This document shows, piece by piece, positions 45,797 to 56,354 of a DNA stretch of 64,000 nt. Source of the DNA: JAWWPY01 sp963822825 (GTDB taxonomy: Bacteria > Actinomycetota > Actinomycetes > Streptosporangiales > Streptosporangiaceae); NCBI GenBank assembly GCA_963822825.1, contig CAWGIW010000007.1, forward strand, positions 147,161 through 211,160, read 5' to 3'. The position numbers and the translations under genes are program-made. Numbering within the stretch: the first letter of the stretch is position 1; each line of letters starts with the position of its first letter. The notes below the pieces were generated by a model. That model did no database searches. It worked only from the letters and a program-made list of their open reading frames with translations, and was not told where the DNA came from.

Positions 45797-47788
45797 CTAC
45801 ACCTGGATCCGGTCCGCGACCGCGGCGACGACCTGGGCCACCGCCTCGCCGATCGGGACACCGTTGCGCTGCTCGCCGCTGCGGTAGCGGAACGAGACCG
45901 CCCCGGCGGCCACGTCGTCATCCCCGGCCAGCAGCATGAACGGGACCTTCTGGCGCTGCGCGGTCCTGATCTTCTTCTGCATCCGGTCGTCGCTGGCGTC
46001 CACCTCCACCCGGATCCCCTGCTCCCGCAGCCGGGCGGCGACCTCCTCCAGATAGGGCACATGCGCGTCGGCGATGGGGATGCCGACCACCTGTACCGGG
46101 GCCAGCCAGGGCGGAAAGGCGCCCGCGTAGTGCTCGACGAGGATGCCGAAGAAACGCTCGATCGACCCGAACAGCGCCCGGTGGATCATGTACGGGCGCT
46201 GCCTGGTGCCGTCAGCGGCCTGGTACTCGATGCCGAACCGGCCCGGCTCCTGGAAGTCCACCTGCAAGGTGGACAGCTGCCAGCGGCGGCCGATCGCGTC
46301 CTTCACGTGCACGTCGATCTTGGGCGCGTAGAACGCGCCCTCGCCCTCGGCCACCACGTACGGCAGGCCGGACACGTCCAGGGCGTGCTTGAGCGCCGCC
46401 TCCGCCCGCTCCCACTCCTCCGGCTCCCCCACGAACTTCTCCGGCCGGGTGGACAGCTCGGCCTCGAACTCGGTCAGCCCGAAGTCCCGCAGCAGGCCGA
46501 CGACGAAGTCGAGCAGCGAGGCCAGTTCGTCAGCCAGTTGCTCGGGGGCACAGAAGATGTGCGCGTCGTCCTGGGTGAAACCGCGCGCCCGGGTCAGGCC
46601 GTGCACCACGCCGGATTTCTCGTACCGGTAGACAGTGCCGAATTCGAACAGCCGCGCGGGCAGTTCCCGGTAGGACCGCCCGCGCGACCGGTAGATCAGG
46701 ACGTGCATCGGGCAGTTCATCGGCTTCATGTAGTAGGTGACGCCGTCCAGTTCCATGGGCGGGAACATGCTCTCGGCGTAGAAGCCGAGATGCCCGGAGG
46801 TCTCGAACAGCTCCGCCTTGGTCACATGCGGGGTGTTGACGAACTGGTAGCCGGCTTCCTCGTGGCGGCGGCGCGAGTAGTCCTCCATCACCCGCCGGAT
46901 GATCCCACCCTTCGGGTGGAACACCGGGAGCCCGCTGCCGATCTCGGTGGGAAACGAGAACAGGTCGAGCTCGGCGCCCAGCTTGCGATGGTCCCGCTGC
47001 TCGGCCTCGGCCAGGAACTTCAGGTGCTCGTCCTGCGCCTCCCGCGTTTCCCACGCGGTGCCGTAGATCCGCTGGAGCTGCGGGTTGCGCTCGCTGCCCC
47101 GCCAGTAGGCGCCGCCGCTGCGCAGCAGCTTGACGGCCGGGATGTGCCGGGTGGTCGGCAGGTGCGGGCCGCGGCACAGGTCCTTCCAGCACAACTCCCC
47201 CGACGCGGGATCGGTGTTGTCGTAGATGGTCAGTTCGGCCCCGCCGACCTCGACCGACTCCGCCTCATCCGCGGCGCCCCCCTTGAGGCCGATCAGTTCC
47301 AGCTTGTAGGGCTCGGCGGCCAGTTCCGTGCGGGCCTGCTGGTCGGTGACCGGGCGCCGGGAGAAGAGCTGGCCCTGCTTGACGATCTTGCGCATCTGCT
47401 GCTCGATCGCTTTGAGATCCTCAGGGCCGAACGGCTCCTTGACATCGAAGTCGTAGTAGAACCCGTTCTCGACCGGCGGGCCGATCCCCAGCTTCGCCTC
47501 AGGGAAGAGTTCCTGCACCGCCTGGGCCAGGACATGCGCGGACGAGTGCCGCAGGATGGCCCGGCCGTCCGGGCTCGCGATCTCGACCGGCTCGACCTCG
47601 TCGCCATCGGCCAGCGACGCGGCCAGGTCGCGGAGTTCGCCGTTGATCCGTGCCGCGACCACGGCGCCCGCTGGCCCAGGTGCCGGTGACGATCCGTTGA
47701 GTATGTTCAGTACGTCACCGGCGGTCGTGCCCGCTTCCACCACATGCTCGCGTCCGGCGAGAGTGATGCGAAGCGGCTGGGCAGGCAC
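45797..47788 (-). CDS. thrS: Threonine-tRNA ligase
   Basis: A 663-residue class II synthetase, intact: TGS domain (1-70), editing domain with HSSAHVLAQ and the CRGPHLPTT zinc/editing motif, catalytic core with NCPMHVLIYRSRGRSYRELP, FTQDDAHIFC and motif 3 PYMIHRALFGSIERFFG, and C-terminal anticodon-binding domain. GTG 47788 follows AAGGAG at about 4 nt. No T-box or other leader is seen in the 100 bp upstream, only a short GGGAC/GTCCC hairpin. Confidence 0.97.
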   Translation of the reverse strand: MPAQPLRITLAGREHVVEAGTTAGDVLNILNGSSPAPGPAGAVVAARINGELRDLAASLADGDEVEPVEIASPDGRAILRHSSAHVLAQAVQELFPEAKLGIGPPVENGFYYDFDVKEPFGPEDLKAIEQQMRKIVKQGQLFSRRPVTDQQARTELAAEPYKLELIGLKGGAADEAESVEVGGAELTIYDNTDPASGELCWKDLCRGPHLPTTRHIPAVKLLRSGGAYWRGSERNPQLQRIYGTAWETREAQDEHLKFLAEAEQRDHRKLGAELDLFSFPTEIGSGLPVFHPKGGIIRRVMEDYSRRRHEEAGYQFVNTPHVTKAELFETSGHLGFYAESMFPPMELDGVTYYMKPMNCPMHVLIYRSRGRSYRELPARLFEFGTVYRYEKSGVVHGLTRARGFTQDDAHIFCAPEQLADELASLLDFVVGLLRDFGLTEFEAELSTRPEKFVGEPEEWERAEAALKHALDVSGLPYVVAEGEGAFYAPKIDVHVKDAIGRRWQLSTLQVDFQEPGRFGIEYQAADGTRQRPYMIHRALFGSIERFFGILVEHYAGAFPPWLAPVQVVGIPIADAHVPYLEEVAARLREQGIRVEVDASDDRMQKKIRTAQRQKVPFMLLAGDDDVAAGAVSFRYRSGEQRNGVPIGEAVAQVVAAVADRIQV

Positions 47789-47888
47789 GGTGACTCCTTC
47801 GGTCAGGGCACGGCGAACGGGACGGCGTCCCGCCCTGATGTTACCGAGGCGCGGCGCCGGGCGCGCGCGAGTAATGCGGCCGGGGGCC

Positions 47889-49060
47889 TCAGCCGGCGAC
47901 GGTGACCAGGCTCCCGTAGCTCAGGTAGGGCCACGCGGTCGCCGCGTCGCCGAGCGACAGCTCGACGCAGCCCAGGCTCTGCGGGTACCCGAAGGAGTAG
48001 CGCGGGAAGTAGTGCACCGCGTCGCCCCCGTTGAAGTAGGCGACGTACTGGACCGGGTCGGCGTACTTGGTCCCGTCCGGGTTGGTCCCCTTCATGATCT
48101 GGTTGCGGTAGCGCAGGTAAACCGGGAAGGTGCCGTCCACGGTGGGCGCGGCGGGAATCCCGGTGTTGGCCAGGGTGTGCAGGACGACCTTGCCGTCGTG
48201 GTAGATGGTCAGCGTCTCCGGGCTGGCCTTGCTCGCGAAGGCGTAGGTGTAGCCGTTCGGGTTGTCCTGGCCCCTCGCCGCCGCGTCGAGCACCGCCTGC
48301 CACGTCTGGCCGCCGGCGGTGCCGTCCATCGTCAGCCCGCGCACGGACTGGAAGGCCATCAGCGCGCCGGTGAGGATGGTGCTGGACCTCCCGAGCGCCC
48401 ACTGGCTGGTGAGCGCGGACGGATAGCCGGGCTGCCACGTGAACGTGCCGGCGGGCGGGGTATACACGTCGGCGAGCTGCGCCGAGTAGCTGAGTGACGT
48501 GGGGTTGGCCGCTGCGGAGCCACCGTCCGGAGTCCAGGTCAGCGGCAGGTAATGGAGCTGGGCCAGCAGCTGCTCCAGGCGGAGCGTGGACCATCCGGCC
48601 GTCTGGAACTGGACCGTGTCCGGCTTGGCCAGCTGCCCGCCCTTGACGGAACGGACGCCTTTGGCCCCTCCGGGGACGCTCAGCGTCTCCTCGGTCGCGG
48701 GCGGGAAGGGGGTCGTGGGGGTGAACACCATGCTGCCGGCGCTGCGGCCCGCCAGCTGCCCGATACCGAGGGGCTGAAGGTCGGCAGCGGGGAACTCGGC
48801 GCGAGCGCGGCCGAGAAGACCACCTGCACCGGGTCCACGCCGTTCACCGCGGCCGTGCCGTTTCCTGGTGAGACCGACATGACCTGCAGCGGCGCGGGCG
48901 GCGGCGAGGTGGGTGGGTGAGTGGCCGGATGGGTGGCCGGATGGGTGGTGGCCAGCGGTCTCGCCAGTGCGGCCGCCGAGCGGGCCGGGCTCGCGTTGCC
49001 GAGGGTCAGGACGAGCACCACCCCCGCCACCAGGACCGCACCGATCACCGTCGCCACCAT
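47889..49060 (-). CDS. L,D-transpeptidase (YkuD) with membrane anchor (one frame break)
   Basis: N-terminal helix (MVATVIGAVLVAGVVLVLTL), a Thr/His/Pro linker, two Ig-like parts (VMSVSPGNGTAAVNGVDPVQ) and a C-terminal YkuD catalytic domain: HYFPRYSFGYPQSLGCVELS contains the His and the nucleophile Cys of the SxGCV/I motif. It forms 3-3 peptidoglycan cross-links outside the membrane. Start ATG 49060 (AGGG 5 nt upstream) is preferred to ATG 49072. The frame breaks near 48755 at SVSGSW/RSAGSM. Confidence 0.85.
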
Positions 49061-49329
49061 GACGACCCTCATCCTCGAAGCAAACAACTACCGCTCCCTC
49101 ACCGACCCTCGGGGCTTCGTCCCGTCCTGGCTGCACGGCCGTGCCCGACGAGGCCGGCCAAATCCCCCGCCTGTGACTTTAGATGTGCCCGCCCGGCGTT
49201 GCCCCCACCCTCGGGCAAAAAGGTCATTACGGATGATCACGAATTGATTTCAGTAACCAAGAGGAGCTGGATATGACCGGTGCGCAGGCGCCGGGACGCA
49301 GCCGGTGGGTCAAGCGCGGGCCGCGCGAG

Positions 49330-50301
49330 TCAGAGCCAGTCCTTGCGCCGGAAGACCACGAACAGGCCCACGGCCAGGGTGAGGGTGAGCAGGATGGATG
49401 TCCAGAGTCCCGATATCCGGCCGAAGCCGGGGTAGGGCACGTTCTGGCCGTAGAAGCCGGTCACCGCCGTGGGCACCGCGATGATCGCCGCCCAGCTGGT
49501 GACCTGCTTCATGATCACGTTGAGCCGGTTTCCGCGCACGGTGAGGTGCGTCTCCAGGATCGTGGTGACCAGGTCGCGCAGCGACTCGGTCCACTCCGTG
49601 GCCCGCAGCACGTGGTCGTACACGTCCTGGAAGTAGGGCATCATCTCAGCGTCGATCGCGTGCACGTCCCGGCGCAGCAGGGAATTGACCACCTCGCGCA
49701 TGGGCAGCACGACCCGGCGCAGCGTAACCAGCGATTTCCGCAGCTGGAACGTGCGTATCTGCATGTGCCGGTCCTGCGGGTTCTCCTCGAAGAGGCCGTC
49801 CTCGAGCCCTTCCACCTCAAGGTCGAGGGACTGCACGGCTTCGAAGTGGGTGTCGACGACGTAGTCGAGCAGCCCGTACAGCAGGAAGCCCGTGCCGTGC
49901 ATGGCCAGGTCCGGGGACTGGTCCCAGTGCTTGATCACGGCGTCGATGTCAAAGTGGCGGGCTCTTGCGCACGGTGACCAGCGCGTTGGTCGTTACGAAC
50001 GCGTCAATCTCGTTAACGCCGAGCTGCCCGGTCGTTTGTCCAGAGCGACCGAGTAGGCGGTAACGAACAGATGCGAGGCGTAGCGGTCGACTTTGGGCCG
50101 CTGATGCTCCTGCACGGCGTCCTCGACGGCCAGCGGATGCAGCCCTAGTTCCCCGCTGATCGAGGCCAGGTCGTCGGCGGTGGGCTCGCACAAGTCGAAC
50201 CAGACCACGGCGGAGGGGTCGGCGAGATGGTCGGAGACGTCGGCGACAGGGAAACCCTCAGCCTCGAGGATGCCGTTTCGGTACAGCCGGGTACGGTTCA
50301 T
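49330..50301 (-). CDS. CorA-family divalent metal transporter (two frame breaks)
   Basis: Cytoplasmic N-terminal domain (FDLCEPTADDLASISGELGL; HPLAVEDAVQEHQRPKVD), long stalk helix, then two C-terminal helices with the loop GFYGQNVPYPGFG and the basic end FRRKDWL. CorA channels carry Mg2+/Co2+/Ni2+; the usual GMN signature is GQN here. Breaks near 50035 (one A missing) and 49962 (one C too many). ATG 50301 lacks a clear ribosome-binding site; ATG 50310 is possible. Between this stop and the L,D-transpeptidase start (49061-49329) I see no gene. Confidence 0.85.
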
Positions 50302-50563
50302 GACCGCCAACATAGAGCCAGCGTCCCGGGCCGGGAGGCGACTGAGACCACCAGGATGGTCAGGCCAGGCATCTGGTCGGTAAGCCATAGACGGGCATAC
50401 GAACTCAGATCACCCGGCTGGCGCCCCGGTCTGGTAAATGCTTGACGCAAGACCGTCAGTATCCGCTGCACACGGGTACCATAGACAACAGGCGGACACT
50501 CGCGCCGCTTCTGTTGGCTCGTAACGTGGATCCGGGACTGCTGCCCAGGTTTCCTGGCCTGAG

Positions 50564-50635
50564 TGGGCGATACTGGGATCGAACCAGTGACCTCCTCGGT
50601 GTGAACGAGGCGCTCTCCCGCTGAGCCAATCGCCC
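50564..50635 (-). tRNA. tRNA-Val (anticodon CAC)
   Basis: A 72-nt cloverleaf on the minus strand: acceptor GGGCGAT/ATCGCCC, D-arm GGCTCAGCGGGAGAGC, anticodon stem-loop with loop TTCACAC (anticodon CAC), T-loop GGTTCGATCC, discriminator A. The CCA end is not encoded. It reads the GTG codon. Confidence 0.95.
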
Positions 50636-51236
50636 TTCGCCCGCTGCGGCTTCTGCCGCCAGCCGGCCCACACAGGTTAGCGCATCACGGTCCCGGCGCC
50701 CGCCGGAAGCGAGCCGACCGCTCCAGAGGACCGCCCGCGGCCCGGGTCAGAGGGTCGGCCAATTGTCCGCATTGAATACGAATATTAAGGTCACGGTGAT
50801 TAAGTCCATGAATGTCTAGATTGCACGCGGGAGCCCGGGGAAAGACCGCCGTATCTGGTAGTGCGCCTACCAGGGAAGGCGGTATGCTCCCCCGATCGGA
50901 CAAAGCATGAAGGTTCGCCATCTGCCCGCAAAGCGGAGGCAGCCACCGCACGGCGCGCCAATTCTTGGGGGCCACTGGTGAGACCAAGATCACATGATGA
51001 TGTTCCTGGTCACGGGCATCGAGCCGGGTCATGATGACGATGGGCTCCAGCACACGTTTGCCCAGGTCAGAGGCAGTTTATTGGCTGGTGACCGAGGTTA
51101 GTTCGGGCCGCGGTCGCGGAATCTTCCCAGTAGAAGATTTTCGTGTCCGCGTGCCCGCAGTAGGCCTGAGACGGCACTGCTCGATCGGTGAAGCCCGGCG
51201 CTCCGGGTCCGGACAAGGCAAAGGTTTGGCGAGACA
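50636..51236. other. 600-bp gene-poor region before ssgB
   Basis: No convincing gene. A two-part hairpin lies at 50845-50883: outer ACCGCC/GGCGGT and inner CTGGTAG/CTACCAG separated by a 4/4 internal loop. A second hairpin, AATCTTC/GAAGATT, lies at 51120-51139 and is followed by TTCG. Base composition is lower in GC than the surroundings. A 122-codon open frame on the minus strand (50685-51053) has no coding features and is not called. Confidence 0.6.
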
Positions 51237-51656
51237 ATGAACAGCAGCAAGACCGTCGCAGCCGAGCTGGGCCTCAGACTCTTGGTTCCAGAACACGATG
51301 GCGTTCCGCTCATGGCCAGTCTTCACTACCGGGGCGATGACCCGTATGCGATCCGGATGGCCTTTCATGTCGGCATGGATGAGCCGGTGGAGTGGATCTT
51401 CGCGAGAGATCTGCTCGCCGAGGGCCTGACCGAGCCGGCAGGCGAAGGCGACGTCCGGGTGTGGCCCGCGGCCGCGGGCAACCAGCGGGTGCTCAACATC
51501 TCACTGTCCTCCCCGTTCGGCCAGGCGCACTTCGAGGCGCCGCTCAACGCGCTGGCCGGCTTCCTGCTCCGCACGTTCCAGGTCATCCCCGCGGGCCAGG
51601 AGGGCGAGTTCATCGACCTGAATGGGGAGCTGGACAACCTGCTCCGCCGGGCCTGA
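51237..51656 (+). CDS. ssgB: SsgA/SsgB-like sporulation-specific cell division protein
   Basis: A 139-residue SsgA-like protein; characteristic blocks DDPYAIRMAFHVGMDEPVEW, IFARDLLAEGLTEPAGEGDV, RVWPAAAGNQRVLNISLSSP and FLLRTFQVIPAGQEGEF. SsgB recruits FtsZ to sporulation septa in mycelial actinomycetes, and its presence indicates sporulation. ATG 51237 has only a weak upstream site. Among SALPs the conservation pattern and length fit SsgB best, but assignment within the family is by eye. Confidence 0.9.
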   Translation: MNSSKTVAAELGLRLLVPEHDGVPLMASLHYRGDDPYAIRMAFHVGMDEPVEWIFARDLLAEGLTEPAGEGDVRVWPAAAGNQRVLNISLSSPFGQAHFEAPLNALAGFLLRTFQVIPAGQEGEFIDLNGELDNLLRRA

Positions 51657-51713
51657 GCCGTGCGCTGCCCGCGCGCGCTGCCGGACCGGGCGAGCGGGGG
51701 CGGCGAGGTCCGG

Positions 51714-52537
51714 CTAGGGGTCGACGAGTTCGGCTGAGCGAGCCGCGAAGATATCGGCGGCTTTCCGCGTGACCGGGCCAGGCGCCGCGGGCAAGGGCAC
51801 GCCGTCCACGAAGCGGATCGGCTGAACGTCTCTGGTCGTCCCGGTCAGGAAGGCCTCGTCGGCGGCGGCCAGCACGCCGACGGGCAGGTCTTCCTCGGCC
51901 GCCCCGACCCATTCGATCACCAGATCCCTGGTCACCCCGGCCAGGCAGCCGGCCGACAGCGGCGGCGTGATGAGCCTGCCGCCGGTCACCACGAACACGT
52001 TGGTGCCGGTGCCCTCGCACAAGTTCCCGGCCGTGTTCCCGAAGATGGCCTCTTCGCCGCCGCGTTCGCGGGCGTAGGCCAGCGCCAGCACATTCTCCGC
52101 ATAAGACGTCGTTTTCAGCCCGGCTATCGCGCTGTGCTCGTTGCGCGGCCACGGCACGGTGACCACGTCGGCCTGGCGACCCCACTCGGTCAGCGGGCCG
52201 AGCGCGACGATGACGGTCAGCGGCGATTCACCCCGCCCAGAGCCGAGGCCCGAGAGCCCGGCGGTGACGGTGATCCGCACTCTGGCCCGTTCCGGCCAGC
52301 CGGAATCCTCGAGCAAGGCCAGCACGGCTGCCCTTATCTGGTCCGCGTCAGGCACGGCCAGGCCAGCCCCCGGGCGGAGCCCCGCAGCCGGGCCAGGTGC
52401 CTGGTCAGCGCGAACGGGACCCCGTACGCGACCTTGACGGTCTCGAAAACGCCATCCCCGACAACCAGGCCGTGGTCGAAGATGCTTATCCGCGCTTCAT
52501 CGTCGGGGAGCAGTTTTCCGTTGATCCAGACTGTCAC
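51714..52537 (-). CDS. pabC: Aminotransferase class IV, probable 4-amino-4-deoxychorismate lyase (one frame break)
   Basis: Fold type IV PLP enzyme: N-terminus TVWINGKLLPDDEARISIFD then HGLVVGDGVFETVKV, the PLP-Lys region AGLKTTSYAENVLALAYA, and cofactor-binding CEGTGTNVFVVTGGRLITPP and TRDVQPIRFVDG. Such proteins make p-aminobenzoate for folate, though D-amino acid or branched-chain aminotransferases share the fold. One G appears to be missing near 52365 (CTGGCCTGGCC for CTGGGCCTGGCC). GTG 52537 starts 11 nt after the hutH stop, suggesting co-transcription. Confidence 0.85.
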
Positions 52538-52547
52538 GGGCAAAACG

Positions 52548-54085
<1,538 letters not shown>

Positions 54086-54100
54086 GGCTGATAGCTTCCC

Positions 54101-54225
54101 AACCAGCCCCGCCTTCCGGCAACCGGCCCCCGCCTTCCGGCAACCGGCCCCCGCCTTCCGGCAACCGGCCCCCGCCCTCCGGCCAACCGGCCTCACCCTC
54201 GGCCAACCGCCTCCGACCTTCGGCC
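54101..54225. repeat. Six tandem 20-22-bp repeats upstream of hutH
   Basis: Units AACCGGCCCCCGCCTTCCGG(C) begin at 54101, 54121, 54142, 54163, 54185 and 54205; the second and third are identical and the ends are degenerate. They begin 16 bp upstream of the hutH start codon and so lie in its 5' untranslated region or promoter. Confidence 0.85.
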
Positions 54226-54266
54226 AACGGTGCCCACCCCGGCCTACGACTGACAAATTGCCGTGA

Positions 54267-55123
54267 TCATGGCGCGCCGGGTCCCAGCCAAACGTGCTGG
54301 CCAGCCCTTGCCGCCCTGCTGGGCTTACCCGGATGGACCGCCGGTGCGGTGCCCCGTTCTATCCAGCCGAGGTCAAGCAGACGGGCCGTGATCGCCGCAC
54401 CGAGTGCCCCGTTCAGGTGCGGGCGGCGCTGGGTCCAGTCCAGGCACGCGCCGGCGAACCGGCGCCGCGAGCACCGGAGCGCGGGCACATCCACGCCGAA
54501 CTCACCCAGGGCCGCGGTCCCGGCCTCGGTCACCGCGTACGCCACATCGGTGGGAAAGTTGACCGTCTCACTCGCCACGTCGGCCCCGCCGCCGGATCGG
54601 CCACCGTATGCACCCCTGCGCCTCCTGGAACTGCGCCTCCCGTGACTGTGGCTCCCGGGAGTGCGCCTGCCCCGACCAGGCCTGCTGGCGCGCCCGCGAG
54701 CAGGCCTCGGGCCAGCAGCGCGTCAAGCAGCGTCACGCCCGCCCGTCCAGCCAGGTGGTCGTAGCAGGTCCGGGCCTCCGCGAGCGCGGCCGCCTCCCGT
54801 GACTGATGCAGGGACCGCACCGGCACCGGGGACCCCAGGTGCGAGAGCGCCTCAATGGCCGAGGCCACTTCGTGCCCGGCCAGCCGGTAGTAGTGATGGC
54901 GGCCCTGCTTGGCCCGGGCCACGAGGCCGCCGTCCAGCAGCCGGGCCAGGTGCGTGCTGGCGGTCGCGGGGGTCACGCCCGCCAGCTGGGCCAGTTCCCC
55001 GGCGGCCAGAGCCCGTCCGTCGAGCAGAGCCGTGAGCATCGCCGCCCGGGTGTGGTCGGCCATCAGCGCCGCGGCGGGCGCAATGTCAGCGCAGTAGACA
55101 GTGCTCGGTGGGTCCACAGCCAT
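54267..55123 (-). CDS. ArsR-family winged-helix regulator (one frame break)
   Basis: N-terminal ArsR-type winged helix: MADHTRAAMLTALLDGRALA, ELAQLAGVTPATASTHLARL and LDGGLVARAKQGRHHYYRLA. A C-terminal domain seen in this subfamily follows: YDHLAGRAGVTLLDALLARG, then after a break near 54590 CLDWTQRRPHLNGALGAAI and LLDLGWIERG. It is divergent from a DinB-like gene; the 42-bp shared promoter has a long inverted repeat. No metal-binding Cys motif is evident. Target unknown. Confidence 0.82.
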
Positions 55124-55124
55124 A

Positions 55125-55164
55125 GTTCGACCGTAGCTGAAGCATCCTTCGGCCAGGGTCGAAC
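55125..55164. promoter_or_regulatory. Inverted repeat in the ArsR/DinB divergent promoter
   Basis: Perfect arms GTTCGACC (55125-55132) and GGTCGAAC (55157-55164) separated by 24 bp. They occupy almost the whole 42-bp gap between the two start codons. A dimeric regulator, most simply the ArsR protein itself, could bind here and control both genes. Confidence 0.55.
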
Positions 55165-55165
55165 C

Positions 55166-55635
55166 ATGGATGACAACACCAGCAACAACCCGGCACAGCT
55201 CGTGGTGGCAAGCGTCGAGCAATGCCTCGATCTGGCCCGGACGTGGCACGCGTGGGACGGGCGTCCCATCCCGAAGACCGCGGACGGCAGGCCGAACACG
55301 TGGACGCCGCACAAGGCCCTGCGCCGGATCGCCGACCACCTCCTGGATCACCTGCACGAGGTGGAAGCCCTGCTCGCGGGGCCGAAGCCATGCCTGACGA
55401 GTGGCATGGACGTCTACTGACGCTCGACGCCGATTGGGCGCGCTTCACCGAGCCCGATTTCGACGAGGCATGCTCGCGGCTGCGCCGACTCGCCCGGTGC
55501 TACCTGCTCCGGTACGAGACCGCCGGGACGGCCTCCTGGGACGCTCCCCGGGGTGAGGCATGGACTTTGGGGCAGATTGCGGGGCATGTCGCTGGGGTGA
55601 CCTACTACGCCGAGCAAGTAGGCTCACTGGTCTGA
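55166..55635 (+). CDS. DinB-superfamily protein (one frame break)
   Basis: About 156 residues, four-helix DinB/YfiT type: ALRRIADHLLDHLHEVEALL, LRRLARCYLLRYETAG and WTLGQIAGHVAGVTYYAEQV, with His residues in the positions that bind metal in this family. These act as thiol transferases or unknown enzymes. The frame breaks near 55385 (a G missing in GCGGGGCC). Co-regulation with the divergent ArsR gene is likely. Confidence 0.75.
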
Positions 55636-55692
55636 CGGTCCGCGACATGGGGCGAGTTTGCTCGCCGGGCTGGATCGGCTACAGTTCTGAAC

Positions 55693-55739
55693 GCATACCC
55701 GCCCTTGGCGGGTATGCACCACCCCGCTTCGGCGGGTGC
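55693..55739 (+). other. Two hairpins upstream of tRNA-Gly
   Basis: GCATACCCGCC/GGCGGGTATGC (55693-55717, 11-bp stem, 3-nt loop) is followed by CCCGC-TTCG-GCGGG, a UUCG-tetraloop hairpin. They lie between the DinB stop and the tRNA cluster and may terminate the former or insulate the latter. Confidence 0.5.
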
Positions 55740-55741
55740 AC

Positions 55742-55814
55742 GCGGACGTGGCTCAGCTGGTAGAGCATCACCTTGCCAAGGTGAGGGTCGCGGGTTCGAA
55801 TCCCGTCGTCCGCT
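55742..55814 (+). tRNA. tRNA-Gly (anticodon GCC)
   Basis: Cloverleaf with acceptor GCGGACG/CGTCCGC, D-arm GCTCAGCTGGTAGAGC, anticodon loop TTGCCAA (GCC) and T-loop GGTTCGAATCC. First of three clustered tRNAs. Confidence 0.96.
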
Positions 55815-55899
55815 CGGAGACGCCGGACGCCGTTTCGCGCGGCCGATGGTCCGCATGGCTCCCGGGCATCCAGCAAGGACTCCCGGCCAGGGGGCGTGT

Positions 55900-55971
55900 G
55901 GCGGAGTGGCCGAGTGGCTTAGGCAAGGGCCTGCAAAGCCCTGTACACGGGTTCGATTCCCGTCTCCGCCT
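55900..55971 (+). tRNA. tRNA-Cys (anticodon GCA)
   Basis: Acceptor GGCGGAG/CTCCGCC, anticodon stem AGGGC/GCCCT with loop CTGCAAA (GCA), T-loop GGTTCGATTCC. Lies 3 bp before tRNA-Val. Confidence 0.95.
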
Positions 55972-55974
55972 CGA

Positions 55975-56049
55975 GGGCGGTTAGCTCAGTGGGAGAGCGC
56001 TTCGTTGACACCGAAGAGGTCACTGGTTCAATCCCAGTATCGCCCACCA
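55975..56049 (+). tRNA. tRNA-Val (anticodon GAC), CCA encoded
   Basis: Acceptor GGGCGGT/ATCGCCC, anticodon stem CTTCG/CGAAG with loop TTGACAC (GAC), T-loop GGTTCAATCC, discriminator A and encoded CCA. Its acceptor and T arms nearly match those of the tRNA-Val(CAC) on the other strand at 50564. Unlike the other three tRNAs it encodes CCA. Confidence 0.95.
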
Positions 56050-56063
56050 GTTTGTGCAGGTCA

Positions 56064-56096
56064 GAGGCCAGTTTCCTTGACCAGGAAACTGGCCTC
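56064..56096 (+). terminator. Hairpin after the tRNA cluster
   Basis: Perfect 14-bp stem GAGGCCAGTTTCCT/AGGAAACTGGCCTC with a 5-nt loop, 15 nt after tRNA-Val. There is no U-run; TTTGTCAAC then occurs twice at 11-bp spacing (about 56104-56122). The remaining region to 56354 holds direct repeat A and no gene. Confidence 0.65.
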
Positions 56097-56194
56097 AAGA
56101 TCATTTGTCAACGATTTGTCAACAGGACGCGCCACGGTCAGGCGGCATGAATTGAACAAGCCCGGCACCGAGCGGCCTTGAATTTCGGTCTGCC

Positions 56195-56285
56195 GTAACC
56201 CGGGGCTGAGCGAGCTGTCACCGGCGTGGCCCGGCCCGGCTGGGCGCGCTTCGGGTAGGGCTGGGGCTGGCGTACGAGTGCTCGT
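56195..56285. repeat. Direct repeat A flanking the MntA/HepT module
   Basis: About 90 bp that recurs at 57045-57135, offset exactly 850 bp; 56221-56280 matches 57071-57130 at 48 of 60 positions, including the block GGCTGGGCGCGCTTCGGG. In copy B the sequence is the 3' end of the relaxase remnant, so copy A is a detached duplicate of it. Confidence 0.75.
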
Positions 56286-56354
56286 CGGGTCCGCTGTCGG
56301 CCCCGTAGGGGCCCTAGCCTCTATCCTTTGAAGTGACGGGCTGGAGGTAGGCAC

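Noticed and set aside
47789..47888. T-box leader before thrS
   Set aside because: Only 100 bp are available and no T-box sequence or antiterminator is visible.
49273..49977. Plus-strand ATG with a strong AGGAG site at 49262-49266
   Set aside because: The following frame is antisense to CorA and has shadow composition. The site is tempting but only about 19 codons lie outside corA; no support for a real peptide.
50685..51053. A 122-codon minus-strand frame before ssgB
   Set aside because: No ribosome-binding site, no recognisable motif, and a strong hairpin lies in the middle.
55975..56122. Attachment site at the tRNA-Val 3' end
   Set aside because: A tRNA next to mobile genes is suggestive, but no second copy of the tRNA 3' end is found in the window and the TTTGTCAAC doublet alone is not enough.
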